From the NCBI RefSeq assembly GCF_001302565.1, contig NZ_CP012750.1, positions 3,224,001-3,288,000 of the forward strand: a DNA stretch of 64,000 nucleotides, written 5' to 3'. The first letter of the stretch is position 1, and every line of letters begins with the position of its first letter. The notes below the pieces were generated by a model, which was not told the origin of the DNA, did not search any database, and saw nothing but the letters and a program-made list of their open reading frames with translations. Both the position numbers and the translations under genes were made by a program. This stretch comes from Glutamicibacter halophytocola (GTDB lineage: Bacteria > Actinomycetota > Actinomycetes > Actinomycetales > Micrococcaceae). This document shows positions 54,479 through 63,938 of this stretch, piece after piece.

Positions 54479-57400
54479 TTACTTCACCTCCAGCCTCAGG
54501 AAAGTGACCGAGTGGGCCGGAACCTCGTAGTCAAGGCCCGTGCTGCCGGCCTTGACTTTGAACTTTCTGGGCACCACATTGGTCGGATCCTCCTTGGTGT
54601 TCTGCGCTTCAGGGGCAGCTACCAGTTCAGTGGCCCTGGCCGTGGAACCGATCTTGACGCCATCCACCGAGATCTTCGTCTGCGATGCCATGGCGGTCGG
54701 GTTCACCAGCTTGACGATCAGCTCGCCGGTGGCGCTGTCCCGCGTCACCACCTGGTAGAGCGGCTTGGCGGCAGGCTCGGTGTACTGGAATTGGAACTCG
54801 CCATCCAGATAGAGCTTGATGGTATTCCCATCGACCACGATCTTCACCTGGTAGTCCTTGCCGGTTTCCAAACTGAGATTGGGACCTGCCGCCACCTCGC
54901 CTTGGCGTGCCGAATCGGCCCGTTCAAGCACCGATCGGGTGTTGCCCCAGCCTCCGAGGTTCCACCAGTAGAACTTGTCCGCCGCCCCGGCGGCAAAGCC
55001 GATCAGGAAGCCTTCCTTGCCAGCGTCCTTGCGGGCGGTCAGTTCAACCGTGTAGTTCTTCCAGTCCTTGTCATAGGCTCCACTGACCAGGGTACGGGCG
55101 TCTTCGATCCCGGTATCCGACTGCACATAGCGGCCGTCCTGGATCTCCCAGTTGCCTCGTTGGGCCTCCCAGTTGGAATCGTCGGAGAAGTCGTCGCTGA
55201 ACAGCTCCTGGCCGGAGCTGTTATCGGTGACTTTCACATTGTCGTATGCGGTTTTCGTCTGCCAGCTGCTCAGGAAAACGCCTCCCGCCAGATCAGCTGC
55301 GGTGGAATTGTTGCCGCTGAGTTCGGAAGGCACCACCTGATCGCCCACGTTGTTCATCCACAGCTTCTGGTTGTAGTAGTTCGCTGAGCCCCACGACTGG
55401 TCGTTGTCGAACCACATCATGTCCGGGGCCCATTGCACATAGTCCTCGTTGGCGAACATCGGTGCGTAGGAGGCAAGCTTGACCACGTCCGAGTTGCGTT
55501 CAAGGCCGGTCATGTAGGCAGCTTCCGAGAGGGCGTTGGCGAAGGTGTTGCCTCGCGAGGCATACTCGCCAAGGAACACTTCCGGGCCACTGCGGTCGTA
55601 GGAGTCGTAGCGCTCGTCGTTGCCCAGGAACCACGACGGGTCGTTGTAATAGTGCTCATCGACCATATCCACGCCTTGGTCCTTGTTGAACTTCCACAGT
55701 TCGTCAAATCGGGTTCCGGTGTCATCCGGCCCGCTATTGGAAATGATCGTGATGCCGGGATATTCAGCGGCAATGGCGTCGCGGAATTTCGGGAAATTCG
55801 CTTCAAAGGTCTTGGTGACCTCCTCGTTGCCCAAACCGATGTATTCCAAGTTGAATGGCTCGCTATGGCCCAGTTCCGCGCGCTTGGCTCCCCATGTGGT
55901 GTCGGTGCCTCCGTTGGCGAATTCGATCAGGTCCAAGGTGTCCTGCACCCAGCGGTCGATGCGCTCCTGATCAGTCATTTCGGGAATTTTAGAACCGCAA
56001 CCGTTGGCTCCGACGGAGACTACCGGCAGCGGGGTGGCCCCCAGGTCCTCGGCCCATTTCAGATATTCCAGGTAGCCAATGCCATAGGACTGGTTGTAGC
56101 CCCAGAAGTTCCAGTTGGTCGGGCGTTCTTCCACTGCGCCAATGGTTTCCTTCCATTGGAATGTTCGCTGGCGGTCCTGGCCATCTGATTCCAAGTACGT
56201 GTCGAAGGTTCCGACGTTGGTCACGCAGCCTCCCGGGAAACGCAGGAAGCTTGGATTCAAGTCGGCCACTTTTTCTGCCAGATCCTGGCGCAGCACGGAT
56301 TTTCCATTCACCGGGCCCACCCAGGTCTCCTGCGGGAACAGCGAAATCATATCCAGCTTCACCGATCCAGCCGCAGCAGCCGACAGTGCCAGCCGGCCAG
56401 CAGCTACAGTGTCCTTGGCCTTGATCGTGGCGGTGTACTTCTTCCATTGGTCGCTGCCGTCCACAGCGATGGTGGCGACGCCATAAACCTTCGAACCAGT
56501 GGCATCTGTGAGCTTGACATCGATTTCCTTGGCTTCTGGCGAGCGCGCGAAGACGCTGAAGTCGTACTTTGCTCCCTTGTCCAGGGCAAGGCCCTCGTTG
56601 TAGGAGAGATTTCGTATTCCATCGCCCGGTGCTTGGGCCTCCAGCTCAAGATAGGCGCGATTGGAGTCGTTGAGCCACTGATCGCGCTCGGAACGAACGT
56701 GGATGCCGGCATTGCCTACCGTTTCCCATCCGGTCAACGCAGTGAAGTCCTTGTTGTCGGCGGCGCTGAACTCGAAGGAGCGGTTGCGCACCATTTCTGC
56801 GTAGAGCCCGCCGTCAGCAGCGTAATTGATATCTTCGTAGAAGGCGCCGTACATCGTGTCGCTGATCTCATGCGCGGTGGCGTCGCCATCGATGGACAGT
56901 TTCTGCTGCCCCAGCTCGCCAGAGCCGAGGGCAAAGCTCACGGCATCGGCTTTTGACCCCAAGCGCAGAGAACCATTCTTATGGCGCACCACCCACGCTG
57001 CGGCGTCATCGGACGCCCCTGCCAGGCGCAGGAGGCTTTTTCCGCCACCTGCATCAACCAGCCGCCATGCAGTGCCAGCATCCTTGGTCAGTTGCAGTTT
57101 TCCCTTTTTCACGTCCACGTTGCCGGCCTGGGCCGACAAGACCAGTGGATGCTGGCCATCGGGGCCGGGATCTGCAGCCTCGGCAGCAGTGAATCGCAGT
57201 GCCGTGCTGGGCCTGGTCGTGCTCAGCTCCAGCCGTTGCTTCTTATCGGCCGCCAGAAAACCCACCTCCTTGGCGGGCTCCAAGGTGAACGGGCCTTCCG
57301 GGACCAGATCCGCTGGACCTGCTTCGTTGAGCCAGAAGCTGTCGAAGGTGGCCGAATGGCCGGTGCCGTCTTGGGCGGCGAGCGCATACAGGCCGACTTT

Positions 57401-59095
57401 TGTGGCATTCCAATCCACGCTGAAGCTTGCGGCTTTCGCCCAATTGCCTTCTGCATCGCCGTAGGAAACGGTGATTTCCTTGCCCTTGCGGTCCAGGCGC
57501 AGCCACTCGGTGGTTGATCCGGGACGCGCGGTGAACTGCGAAGCATAGCTTCCCGCCGATTCGGCGGCGCTTTCAATTACGACCGGACCGCCCGGAGCGC
57601 TGGAGACATGCGCCAGGCCTGCACGCACGTAGTTGTCGAAGTCTTTCCAAGCCAGGAGCCCCGCGCCTTGGAAGTCCTTGGATACCGGAGCGGTGAGGTG
57701 GGTTGCCACCGAGAAGTCGCCCGCGGGGACATCGACCATGAACAGGTTCTTGGCGTCGTTCGAGTCCTGCCAGGTGTCCCCTCGCTGGGAGGTCAGGGTC
57801 AGCGCGGAGTCCTTCAGCTGCCATGCGCCTGCTTGCTCGTTGATGATGGAGAACCTGTCATCGAGCTCGGCCCCGTCGAATTCCTCGCGGAAAGTGCCTT
57901 CCGGAAGCTGCGGGTCAGGGCCCGGGACGACGGGTCCTGGCGGTTCGGGCTCCTCGCCGGGCGGGTAGGCGGCGATCAGTGCCTGCTGCTCCTCGGCGGT
58001 GATTGGCAGGACCGTTCCGTGGCGCGGGCTGGTGGGCAATTTCGCGTCGGGAACACTGGTCCAGTCCCCTCCGGCCAGATCCTCGGTTTCAAATACCATG
58101 TAGCCGTTGCCACCGTGATAGGAGGGCTGATCGATCATCAGGTACCAGCTGTCATCGGTCAGCGAGGGGAACATGGTCGGCCCCTCGCCCGAGGTGAATG
58201 TTCCGCCCCACGGGTTCGGCTGGCCGACACCGATTTGCTCCGCAATCATCTCCCATCCATCGCCTTCGCTCACCCCCTGGGTGCGCAGCAGCTCCGGGGA
58301 GGATTCCATGCGCACGCTCATGTCGCCCTCGTCTTTGGTCAGGCGGTAGTAGGTATCGCCCACCTCGGCGACGGTGGAGTCGATCATCCCGAGTCCCGGG
58401 CCTTGGCGTTCGTCGATCCACACCTTGGGTTCGGAGAAGTCGACGAAATCGGTCGTGGTCGAGTACATCATGCGCTGATAGGAATCCGTGATATCGCGCT
58501 GGTCAGCGGGAACATCATCGGGATAGAGCGCCGAGGCCCAGTAGACGATGTACTGGCCGGTAGCCTCGTCCCAATGCGCCTCTGGAGCCCACAAATTGCC
58601 GGAGTTTTCCGGAGCCAGCTCCACTTCTCGCTGCTCCGACCAGTTGATCAGATCCGAGGACTCCCAGATCATCAGCGAATGGCTTCCGGTTTCCTGCGCG
58701 TCGCCGAAGCTGCCGCCGCCGTACATCTTCAAGTCCGTGGCCAGCAGATAGTACTTGGATCCGTCCTGGGAACGGATCAGGAAGGGGTCGCGCAGGCCCT
58801 TGGTTCCCAGTGTCGATTCCAAGACGGGTTCGCCGTCATTGAGGGTGTACCAGCTGTTGGGATCATTGCCCTGCGAGACAGCCAGGTGGATTTTCTCTCC
58901 GTCGTCGGTGCTTTCACCAGTGAAATACGGGAAGACGTAGGCCTCGTAGTCAGCAGCTGATTCATCTGCATCTGAGGTGGCAAAAGGCAAGCTCGGCCTA
59001 GCCAGTTGTGGAACCGCGGCTAGAGCCGAGGCGGGGATTGATAGTGAAACGAGCAGCGCCAGTGGCACGGCCCATCGTTTACGAGGATGCATCAC
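54479..59095 (-). CDS. Secreted GH43-GH51 fusion, alpha-L-arabinofuranosidase
   Basis: The 1538-aa secreted multidomain glycosidase has a signal peptide at 1-27 (PLALLVSLSIPASALAAV). A GH43-like five-bladed propeller (about 45-375) carries LRDPFLIRSQDGSKYYLLAT and WAPEAHWDEATGQYIVYWAS. A concanavalin-like domain (about 395-600) and a trefoil-like stretch (about 620-730) follow. The GH51 catalytic module (about 731-1255) has the acid/base glutamate in LGNEEVTK (near 1090) and the nucleophile in FLGEYASRGN (near 1176). A LamG-like module (about 1261-1441) interrupts the C-terminal sandwich. It should release arabinose from arabinan side chains of pectin or arabinoxylan. GGAGG precedes a GTG-ATG pair, so the start is 59095 or 59092. 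Confidence 0.88.
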   Translation of the reverse strand: MMHPRKRWAVPLALLVSLSIPASALAAVPQLARPSLPFATSDADESAADYEAYVFPYFTGESTDDGEKIHLAVSQGNDPNSWYTLNDGEPVLESTLGTKGLRDPFLIRSQDGSKYYLLATDLKMYGGGSFGDAQETGSHSLMIWESSDLINWSEQREVELAPENSGNLWAPEAHWDEATGQYIVYWASALYPDDVPADQRDITDSYQRMMYSTTTDFVDFSEPKVWIDERQGPGLGMIDSTVAEVGDTYYRLTKDEGDMSVRMESSPELLRTQGVSEGDGWEMIAEQIGVGQPNPWGGTFTSGEGPTMFPSLTDDSWYLMIDQPSYHGGNGYMVFETEDLAGGDWTSVPDAKLPTSPRHGTVLPITAEEQQALIAAYPPGEEPEPPGPVVPGPDPQLPEGTFREEFDGAELDDRFSIINEQAGAWQLKDSALTLTSQRGDTWQDSNDAKNLFMVDVPAGDFSVATHLTAPVSKDFQGAGLLAWKDFDNYVRAGLAHVSSAPGGPVVIESAAESAGSYASQFTARPGSTTEWLRLDRKGKEITVSYGDAEGNWAKAASFSVDWNATKVGLYALAAQDGTGHSATFDSFWLNEAGPADLVPEGPFTLEPAKEVGFLAADKKQRLELSTTRPSTALRFTAAEAADPGPDGQHPLVLSAQAGNVDVKKGKLQLTKDAGTAWRLVDAGGGKSLLRLAGASDDAAAWVVRHKNGSLRLGSKADAVSFALGSGELGQQKLSIDGDATAHEISDTMYGAFYEDINYAADGGLYAEMVRNRSFEFSAADNKDFTALTGWETVGNAGIHVRSERDQWLNDSNRAYLELEAQAPGDGIRNLSYNEGLALDKGAKYDFSVFARSPEAKEIDVKLTDATGSKVYGVATIAVDGSDQWKKYTATIKAKDTVAAGRLALSAAAAGSVKLDMISLFPQETWVGPVNGKSVLRQDLAEKVADLNPSFLRFPGGCVTNVGTFDTYLESDGQDRQRTFQWKETIGAVEERPTNWNFWGYNQSYGIGYLEYLKWAEDLGATPLPVVSVGANGCGSKIPEMTDQERIDRWVQDTLDLIEFANGGTDTTWGAKRAELGHSEPFNLEYIGLGNEEVTKTFEANFPKFRDAIAAEYPGITIISNSGPDDTGTRFDELWKFNKDQGVDMVDEHYYNDPSWFLGNDERYDSYDRSGPEVFLGEYASRGNTFANALSEAAYMTGLERNSDVVKLASYAPMFANEDYVQWAPDMMWFDNDQSWGSANYYNQKLWMNNVGDQVVPSELSGNNSTAADLAGGVFLSSWQTKTAYDNVKVTDNSSGQELFSDDFSDDSNWEAQRGNWEIQDGRYVQSDTGIEDARTLVSGAYDKDWKNYTVELTARKDAGKEGFLIGFAAGAADKFYWWNLGGWGNTRSVLERADSARQGEVAAGPNLSLETGKDYQVKIVVDGNTIKLYLDGEFQFQYTEPAAKPLYQVVTRDSATGELIVKLVNPTAMASQTKISVDGVKIGSTARATELVAAPEAQNTKEDPTNVVPRKFKVKAGSTGLDYEVPAHSVTFLRLEVK

Positions 59096-59120
59096 TTACT
59101 TGAACCTCCATGAGGTAGTT

Positions 59121-59136
59121 CGACGTGCTAACGTCG
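59121..59136. promoter_or_regulatory. Operator candidate upstream of the arabinofuranosidase gene
   Basis: CGACGT and ACGTCG are separated by GCTA (59121-59136), about 26 bases before the GTG start on the minus strand. A plausible repressor site for sugar-responsive control; the regulator is not in the window. Confidence 0.4.
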
Positions 59137-59189
59137 TGATGACGAGGACGGGTTCCGGCAAAAGACACCGTTCTCGCGAAGGGATATTC

Positions 59190-59255
59190 GCCGCCGATCG
59201 GCGGCTGGATATGGTCCAGGGTTCGGCACGGTCGTGCCGAACCCTGGACTTTTTC
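59190..59255. terminator. Hairpins between the ABC transporter operon and the arabinofuranosidase gene
   Basis: Two structures lie side by side. One is a 17-bp stem (59214-59230 with 59233-59249) followed on the plus strand by T-run TTTTTC. The other is a perfect 16-base palindrome GCCGCCGATCGGCGGC (59190-59205). The first lies 15 bases after the transporter stop and probably ends the operon, although its T-run favours the opposite strand. Confidence 0.65.
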
Positions 59256-59264
59256 GCTACGGCA

Positions 59265-60260
59265 CTAGGTCCTCCGCAGGGAAAGTATTCGCTGCAGGAT
59301 CACGAAGATCAGCAGCAAGACACCGATAACGATCTTGGTCCACCAGGAACTGAGCGTTCCTTCGAACGTGATGATCGTTTGGATCAGCCCAAGCACCATG
59401 ACGCCTACGACTGAGCCGGCGACAAAACCCATCCCGCCGACGAGCAGCGTGCCGCCGATGACCACTGCCGCAATCGCGTCAAGTTCCATGCCCACGCCGG
59501 TGAGCGCATATCCTGAGCGGGAAAACATCGCGAACAGGATGCCTGCCAGCGAGGCGCAAGTACCGGAGATGACGTAAACCATCACCTTGGTGCGGGCTAC
59601 TCGCAGCCCCATCAGGGTGGCAGAATGCTCGCCACCGCCGACCGCATACACGGTGCGGCCAAAGCGCGTGCGGTGCAGCGTCCACCAGGCCCCGGCAACG
59701 ACGAGCAGCGCGATGAGCACGGCCGCGGTCAACCGCCATCGTCCGGCCGCCAGGCTCCAGTTGGTCAAGGCGGTAAAGCCCTCGTGCCGGATAGGCACCG
59801 ATTCTGGCGCGAAGATGAAGCACAGGCCGCGGGCCAGGAACATCCCAGCCAGGGTGGCCACGAACGGTTGCACGTCGAAGTACTGGATCATCACTCCCAT
59901 GCCCAGGCCAATGAGCGAGCCAGCCAGCAAGGCTGTCGGCAACACCAGGGCCAAAGGGACTCCGGCCTGCAGCAGGGTTGCGGTGATCACCGAGGACAAG
60001 GCCAGGACCGCGCCGACCGAGAGGTCGATGCCTCCGGTGAGGATCACGAAGGTCATGCCCGTGGCAAGCACAATGAGGTGCGCATTATTGATGAAGAGGT
60101 TGGAAATCACCGCCGGCGAGAGGAAATTCTCGTAGCGCAGGCCGCCAACCAGCAGCATCAAGAGGAAAACAATGACGGTGCCCAGCACCGGGAGATAGCG
60201 CCGGTCTAGCGAGAGACGCAGCGAAGGGCGGGGCGTGGTGCTGGCAGTTGCGGTGCTCAT
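59265..60260 (-). CDS. yjfF: Sugar ABC transporter permease (YjfF-like)
   Basis: The 331-aa permease of the ribose/galactofuranose class (BPD_transp_2) has repeated hydrophobic segments. It shows the paired signatures MTFVILTGGIDLSVGAVLAL and AIAAVVIGGTLLVGGMGFVA, which are typical of YtfT/YjfF and RbsC. Its ATG overlaps the stop of the preceding permease gene as ATGA. It pairs with that permease to form the channel. Last gene of the operon. Confidence 0.9.
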   Translation of the reverse strand: MSTATASTTPRPSLRLSLDRRYLPVLGTVIVFLLMLLVGGLRYENFLSPAVISNLFINNAHLIVLATGMTFVILTGGIDLSVGAVLALSSVITATLLQAGVPLALVLPTALLAGSLIGLGMGVMIQYFDVQPFVATLAGMFLARGLCFIFAPESVPIRHEGFTALTNWSLAAGRWRLTAAVLIALLVVAGAWWTLHRTRFGRTVYAVGGGEHSATLMGLRVARTKVMVYVISGTCASLAGILFAMFSRSGYALTGVGMELDAIAAVVIGGTLLVGGMGFVAGSVVGVMVLGLIQTIITFEGTLSSWWTKIVIGVLLLIFVILQRILSLRRT

Positions 60261-61279
60261 GCGTTGACCTCCTGGAAACGGCGGCGCTCACGCAGTCCGG
60301 CCAGCATGGCGCGCAACCGCGTGGACATCATCAGTGTTACCGCGATGACGACAATGGCCTTGAAGAGCGAGGTCACCAGCGGCGATACCCCCAGCACCGT
60401 CACCGTCAGGCTCAGGGTGGTAATGATGAGCACGCCAATCAATGTGCCCGAAAGATTGAACTTGCCTCCGGCCAATGACGTGCCGCCAATCACGACAGCC
60501 AGAATCGCATCGAGTTCGATGAACAGGCCAGCGTTGTTTGCATCGGCGGCCATGGTGTTCGCAGCGAAGATCAGCCCGGCCAAGCCGGAGAGCATTGCGC
60601 ACAGGACATAGACGGTGAATACGAGTGTTTTGGATTTAACCCCGGCAAGGCGGCTGGCTTCAGGGTTGATGCCCACGGATTCCAGCAGCATGCCCAGGGC
60701 GGTGCGGCGCACCAGGAGCGCTACCACGATATAGACCCCATAGGAGATGATGGCGGCCACCGGAAGCCCCAGCAGGAATCCGGACGCCAAAGCGCCAAAA
60801 GGCGCGCTGGCTACCGTAGTGATCTGGCCATTGGTGATCAGCATGGCGATGCCGCGGCCAGCAGTCATCAGGATCAGCGTGGCTATGATGGGCTGGATGC
60901 CGAAATTTGCCACCAGCATGCCGTTGAAGCATCCCAGCACGAAGCATAATCCCAGGGCCACCACGATGGCGCCCAGCGCTGTTCCCAGCGATCCGGGATG
61001 CTCGGAACTGGCGATGAATGTCAGGGCCACGGCCCCGGCAATGGCAACGGTGGCCCCGACTGACAGGTCGATGCCTCGGGTTGCGATGACCAGCGTCATG
61101 CCCAAGGCCACCAGCAGCAGCGGCGCGCTATTGCGCAGGATGTCGATCGGGGCGCCGAACAAATGCCCATCCAGGACGGTGATGCCCAGAATGCCAGGGC
61201 GCCTGATGCTGCAAGCCAGCAATAGTGCCGCCAGCGCGGCCAGCGGCCAGAACAGCCGGTGTTTGAATATGCGGATCAT
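60257..61279 (-). CDS. ytfT: Sugar ABC transporter permease (YtfT-like)
   Basis: The 340-aa permease is homologous to the next one, with MTLVIATRGIDLSVGATVAI and AILAVVIGGTSLAGGKFNLS. ATGA overlaps on both sides couple it to the ATPase and YjfF-like genes. Together the two form a heterodimeric channel for a pentose or hexose, probably in the furanose form by analogy to E. coli YtfQRT-YjfF. Confidence 0.9.
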   Translation of the reverse strand: MIRIFKHRLFWPLAALAALLLACSIRRPGILGITVLDGHLFGAPIDILRNSAPLLLVALGMTLVIATRGIDLSVGATVAIAGAVALTFIASSEHPGSLGTALGAIVVALGLCFVLGCFNGMLVANFGIQPIIATLILMTAGRGIAMLITNGQITTVASAPFGALASGFLLGLPVAAIISYGVYIVVALLVRRTALGMLLESVGINPEASRLAGVKSKTLVFTVYVLCAMLSGLAGLIFAANTMAADANNAGLFIELDAILAVVIGGTSLAGGKFNLSGTLIGVLIITTLSLTVTVLGVSPLVTSLFKAIVVIAVTLMMSTRLRAMLAGLRERRRFQEVNA

Positions 61280-62856
61280 TTGTCTTCTTCCCCGGAAGCG
61301 ATGATTTCAATGAGTCGTGGCACGTCCACGTCTGGGGTGCTGGGTATTTCGGCAACCTTCGCATGATCGCGCATGACGACAATGCGATCCGAGAGGCGCA
61401 GCACCTCTTCCAGCTCAGCGGAAATGAAGACCACCGCCATGCCTTGCTCGGCCAGTTCTGAAACAAGGTTCATGATCTCGGTTTTCGCGCCGATATCTAT
61501 GCCTCGCGTGGGTTCATCCAAAATCAGCAGTTTCGGAGCAGTGGCCAGCCATCGGGCCAGCAGGACTTTTTGCTGGTTTCCACCCGATAGGTTCTTAAGC
61601 AGCGCTTGGGGGTTGGCCGGTCGTATTCCAAGCGCCTTGATATAGGCCTCAACGACCTGTGATGCCTTGGCCGCTGGCATCGGGCGGGTCCAGCCACGAG
61701 CGGCTTGCAGTCCCAGGATGATGTTCTCGGCCACGGTCAGGTCGCCGACCACGCCTTCGCCCTTGCGGTCCTCGGAAGTGTAGGCGATCTTGTGACCAAG
61801 CGCTTGGCGAGGGGTACGCAATTTTGCTGGTGCCCCCTGCAGATTGATCGACCCCTCGTCGGCCTTATCTGCGCCATAGAGCAGTCGAGCCAGTTCAGTT
61901 CGCCCAGAACCCAGCAGCCCTGCCATTCCGATGACTTCGCCAGGATAAAGTTCCAGGTCGAACGGTTGCACTGCACCCTTGCGGCCCAGGCCTACGGCCT
62001 GCAGCAAGGGCTTGGCATTTTCGGCACGCGAACCGCTGGAGCTGCGCTCGTTGGCTTGGCCGACCTGCGCATCCGGGGTGCCGGCGATCATCAGCGAGAC
62101 CAGCTCCCGTTGCGGCAGCTCGCCGGTGAGCCGTTCTTGGACCAATGCGCCGTTGCGCAAAACCGTGATGCGGTCCGAAATGGCGTAGATCTGGTCCAGG
62201 AAGTGCGAGACGAACAGGATTGCCACGCCATCTTGGCGCAGCTGGCGCATGACGGCGAATAGCTGTTCCACTTCATCGGTATCCAACGATGAGGTGGGCT
62301 CATCAAGGATCAGGACCTTGGCGTTGACTACCATGGCGCGGCTAATCGCCACGAGCTGCTGGACCGCCAGGGAATGGGATCCCAAGGAGCTGGCAGGGTC
62401 GATGCCCAGCCCCATTCGCGTGAGGAACACTTTGGCTTGGCGGCGCATGCTGTGCCAGTCCAGACCGCCAAAACGACGTGGTTCGCTGCCAAGCATGATG
62501 TTTTCAGCGACTGTCAGGTTAGTGCACAGGTTGACTTCTTGGTAAACCGTGGAGATCCCATGTTCCCGCGCGTCGGCAGGACCGCTGAAACGGGCTGGGG
62601 CTCCGCTGACCATGACGGTGCCAGCAGCAATCTGGTTGACTCCGGTCAGCGCCTTGATCAGCGTGGATTTTCCCGCGCCGTTCTCTCCCATCAGGGCGTG
62701 GACTTCGCCAGGAAAAAGCCTGAAATCAACGCTGTCCAGTGCTTTGACGCCGGGGAATTCCACGGTGATTCCGGTCATCTGGACTACCGGTGAAGTTGGT
62801 GGGTACTCGGGGATATCGGCTGCGTTTGGCCGCTGTTGAGGTTCTGATGCAATCAT
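61276..62856 (-). CDS. ytfR: Sugar ABC transporter ATPase with two ABC domains (YtfR-like)
   Basis: The 526-aa protein has two tandem ABC domains. The first has Walker A GENGAGKST (about 58-66) and the signature-type LAVQQLVAISRAM. The second has a degenerate A site (GLLGSGRTE) and a canonical NLSGGNQQKVLLARW signature, with ILDEPTRGIDIGAKTEIM. This asymmetric layout is standard for RbsA/AraG/YtfR. The start at 62856 follows GAGGC by 7 bases; an ATG at 62931 would add an unsupported tail. Confidence 0.9.
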   Translation of the reverse strand: MIASEPQQRPNAADIPEYPPTSPVVQMTGITVEFPGVKALDSVDFRLFPGEVHALMGENGAGKSTLIKALTGVNQIAAGTVMVSGAPARFSGPADAREHGISTVYQEVNLCTNLTVAENIMLGSEPRRFGGLDWHSMRRQAKVFLTRMGLGIDPASSLGSHSLAVQQLVAISRAMVVNAKVLILDEPTSSLDTDEVEQLFAVMRQLRQDGVAILFVSHFLDQIYAISDRITVLRNGALVQERLTGELPQRELVSLMIAGTPDAQVGQANERSSSGSRAENAKPLLQAVGLGRKGAVQPFDLELYPGEVIGMAGLLGSGRTELARLLYGADKADEGSINLQGAPAKLRTPRQALGHKIAYTSEDRKGEGVVGDLTVAENIILGLQAARGWTRPMPAAKASQVVEAYIKALGIRPANPQALLKNLSGGNQQKVLLARWLATAPKLLILDEPTRGIDIGAKTEIMNLVSELAEQGMAVVFISAELEEVLRLSDRIVVMRDHAKVAEIPSTPDVDVPRLIEIIASGEEDK

Positions 62857-62895
62857 TAACTTGCCTCTATGGGTCCGTAATCTGTTGCTAGTTGA

Positions 62896-62930
62896 TGATC
62901 CGGCGCACAGTAACCCCGTGCGCCGGATCA
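62896..62930 (-). terminator. Intercistronic hairpin between ytfQ and ytfR
   Basis: A 13-bp perfect stem (62896-62908 with 62918-62930, TGATCCGGCGCAC / GTGCGCCGGATCA) with a 9-base loop and no T-run. Such structures after a binding-protein gene protect its mRNA or reduce read-through, keeping the binding protein in excess. Confidence 0.6.
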
Positions 62931-62945
62931 TGGTGCCCTTGGCGC

Positions 62946-63938
62946 TTAGTACTTGCGCTCTGGCAAGGCCTTGGCTGCTTCGTCCTGGGTGAAAGCTGCA
63001 TCCTCAACCACGATGCGCTTCTCCACCGCTTCGCCAGCGACGACCTTTTTGGCGATCTCGGAAAGGTCTTGCCCGAGCAGCGGATTGCATTCAACGATGT
63101 AGTTGATCTTGCCGTCTGCCAGGGCCTGCATTCCATCCTTCACCGCGTCAATGGTGACGATCTTGATGTCCTTGCCCGGCTTCTTGCCTGCTGCCTCGAT
63201 GGCCTCGATGGCGCCCAGTCCCATATCGTCGTTGTGCGCGAAGACCAGGTCGATGTCGTCATGCGAGTTCAAGAACCCCTCCATGACCTGCTTGCCGCCG
63301 GCGCGGGTGAAATCGCCGGTCTGGGAATCCATGATCTTGATGTCAGTGCCAGCGATCGCTTTTTCGAAGCCTTCCTTGCGGTCAATGGCAGGAGCGGAAC
63401 CGGTGGTCCCCTGCAGTTCCACCACCTTCAGCTCTTCATCCTTGAAGTTCTCTGCCACCCAGTCCCCAGCGCGCTTGCCTTCTTCAACAAAGTCAGAACC
63501 GATGAATGAGGCATAGAGCGAGTCATCTGCGGTGTCGACCGCGCGGTCGGTGAGCACTACCGGAATGTTGGCGTTTTTGGCTTCCTGAAGCACTGCGTCC
63601 CATCCGGTCTCCACTACGGGCGAGAAAGCCAGCACATCTACGCCCTGGGCAATGTACGAGCGGAGCGCCTGGATCTGGTTTTCCTGCTTCTGCTGTGCAT
63701 CGGAGAAGCTGAGCTTGAAGCCATTGGCTTCGGTGAGGGTGTCCTGGATGTCCTTGGTGTTCGCCGCGCGCCATCCCGATTCGGCGCCAACTTGCGAAAA
63801 TCCGATGGAGATGGTTTCCGAGCCGCCGCCGGATGCCGCAGATCCGCCAGAGTCCGAGCCTGAGCAGGCGCTCAAAGCCGCCATGGCTGCAACAGAGAGC
63901 GCAGCAATTCCTGCGCGTAAAAAGGTCTTTCGCTTCAT
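62946..63938 (-). CDS. ytfQ: Sugar-binding lipoprotein (YtfQ-like)
   Basis: The 330-aa periplasmic-binding-protein-type lipoprotein has the lipobox LSACSGSDSGG after a basic-hydrophobic signal, then a Ser/Gly linker. The type-I sugar-binding fold begins ISIGFSQVGAESGWRAANTK, which is close to E. coli YtfQ (galactofuranose binder). It also has IPVVLTDRAVDTADDSLYAS and VFAHNDDMGLGAIEAIEAAG. Given the arabinofuranosidase next door, L-arabinofuranose is a likely ligand. First gene of the operon; its promoter lies in the last 62 bases or beyond the window. Confidence 0.9.
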   Translation of the reverse strand: MKRKTFLRAGIAALSVAAMAALSACSGSDSGGSAASGGGSETISIGFSQVGAESGWRAANTKDIQDTLTEANGFKLSFSDAQQKQENQIQALRSYIAQGVDVLAFSPVVETGWDAVLQEAKNANIPVVLTDRAVDTADDSLYASFIGSDFVEEGKRAGDWVAENFKDEELKVVELQGTTGSAPAIDRKEGFEKAIAGTDIKIMDSQTGDFTRAGGKQVMEGFLNSHDDIDLVFAHNDDMGLGAIEAIEAAGKKPGKDIKIVTIDAVKDGMQALADGKINYIVECNPLLGQDLSEIAKKVVAGEAVEKRIVVEDAAFTQDEAAKALPERKY

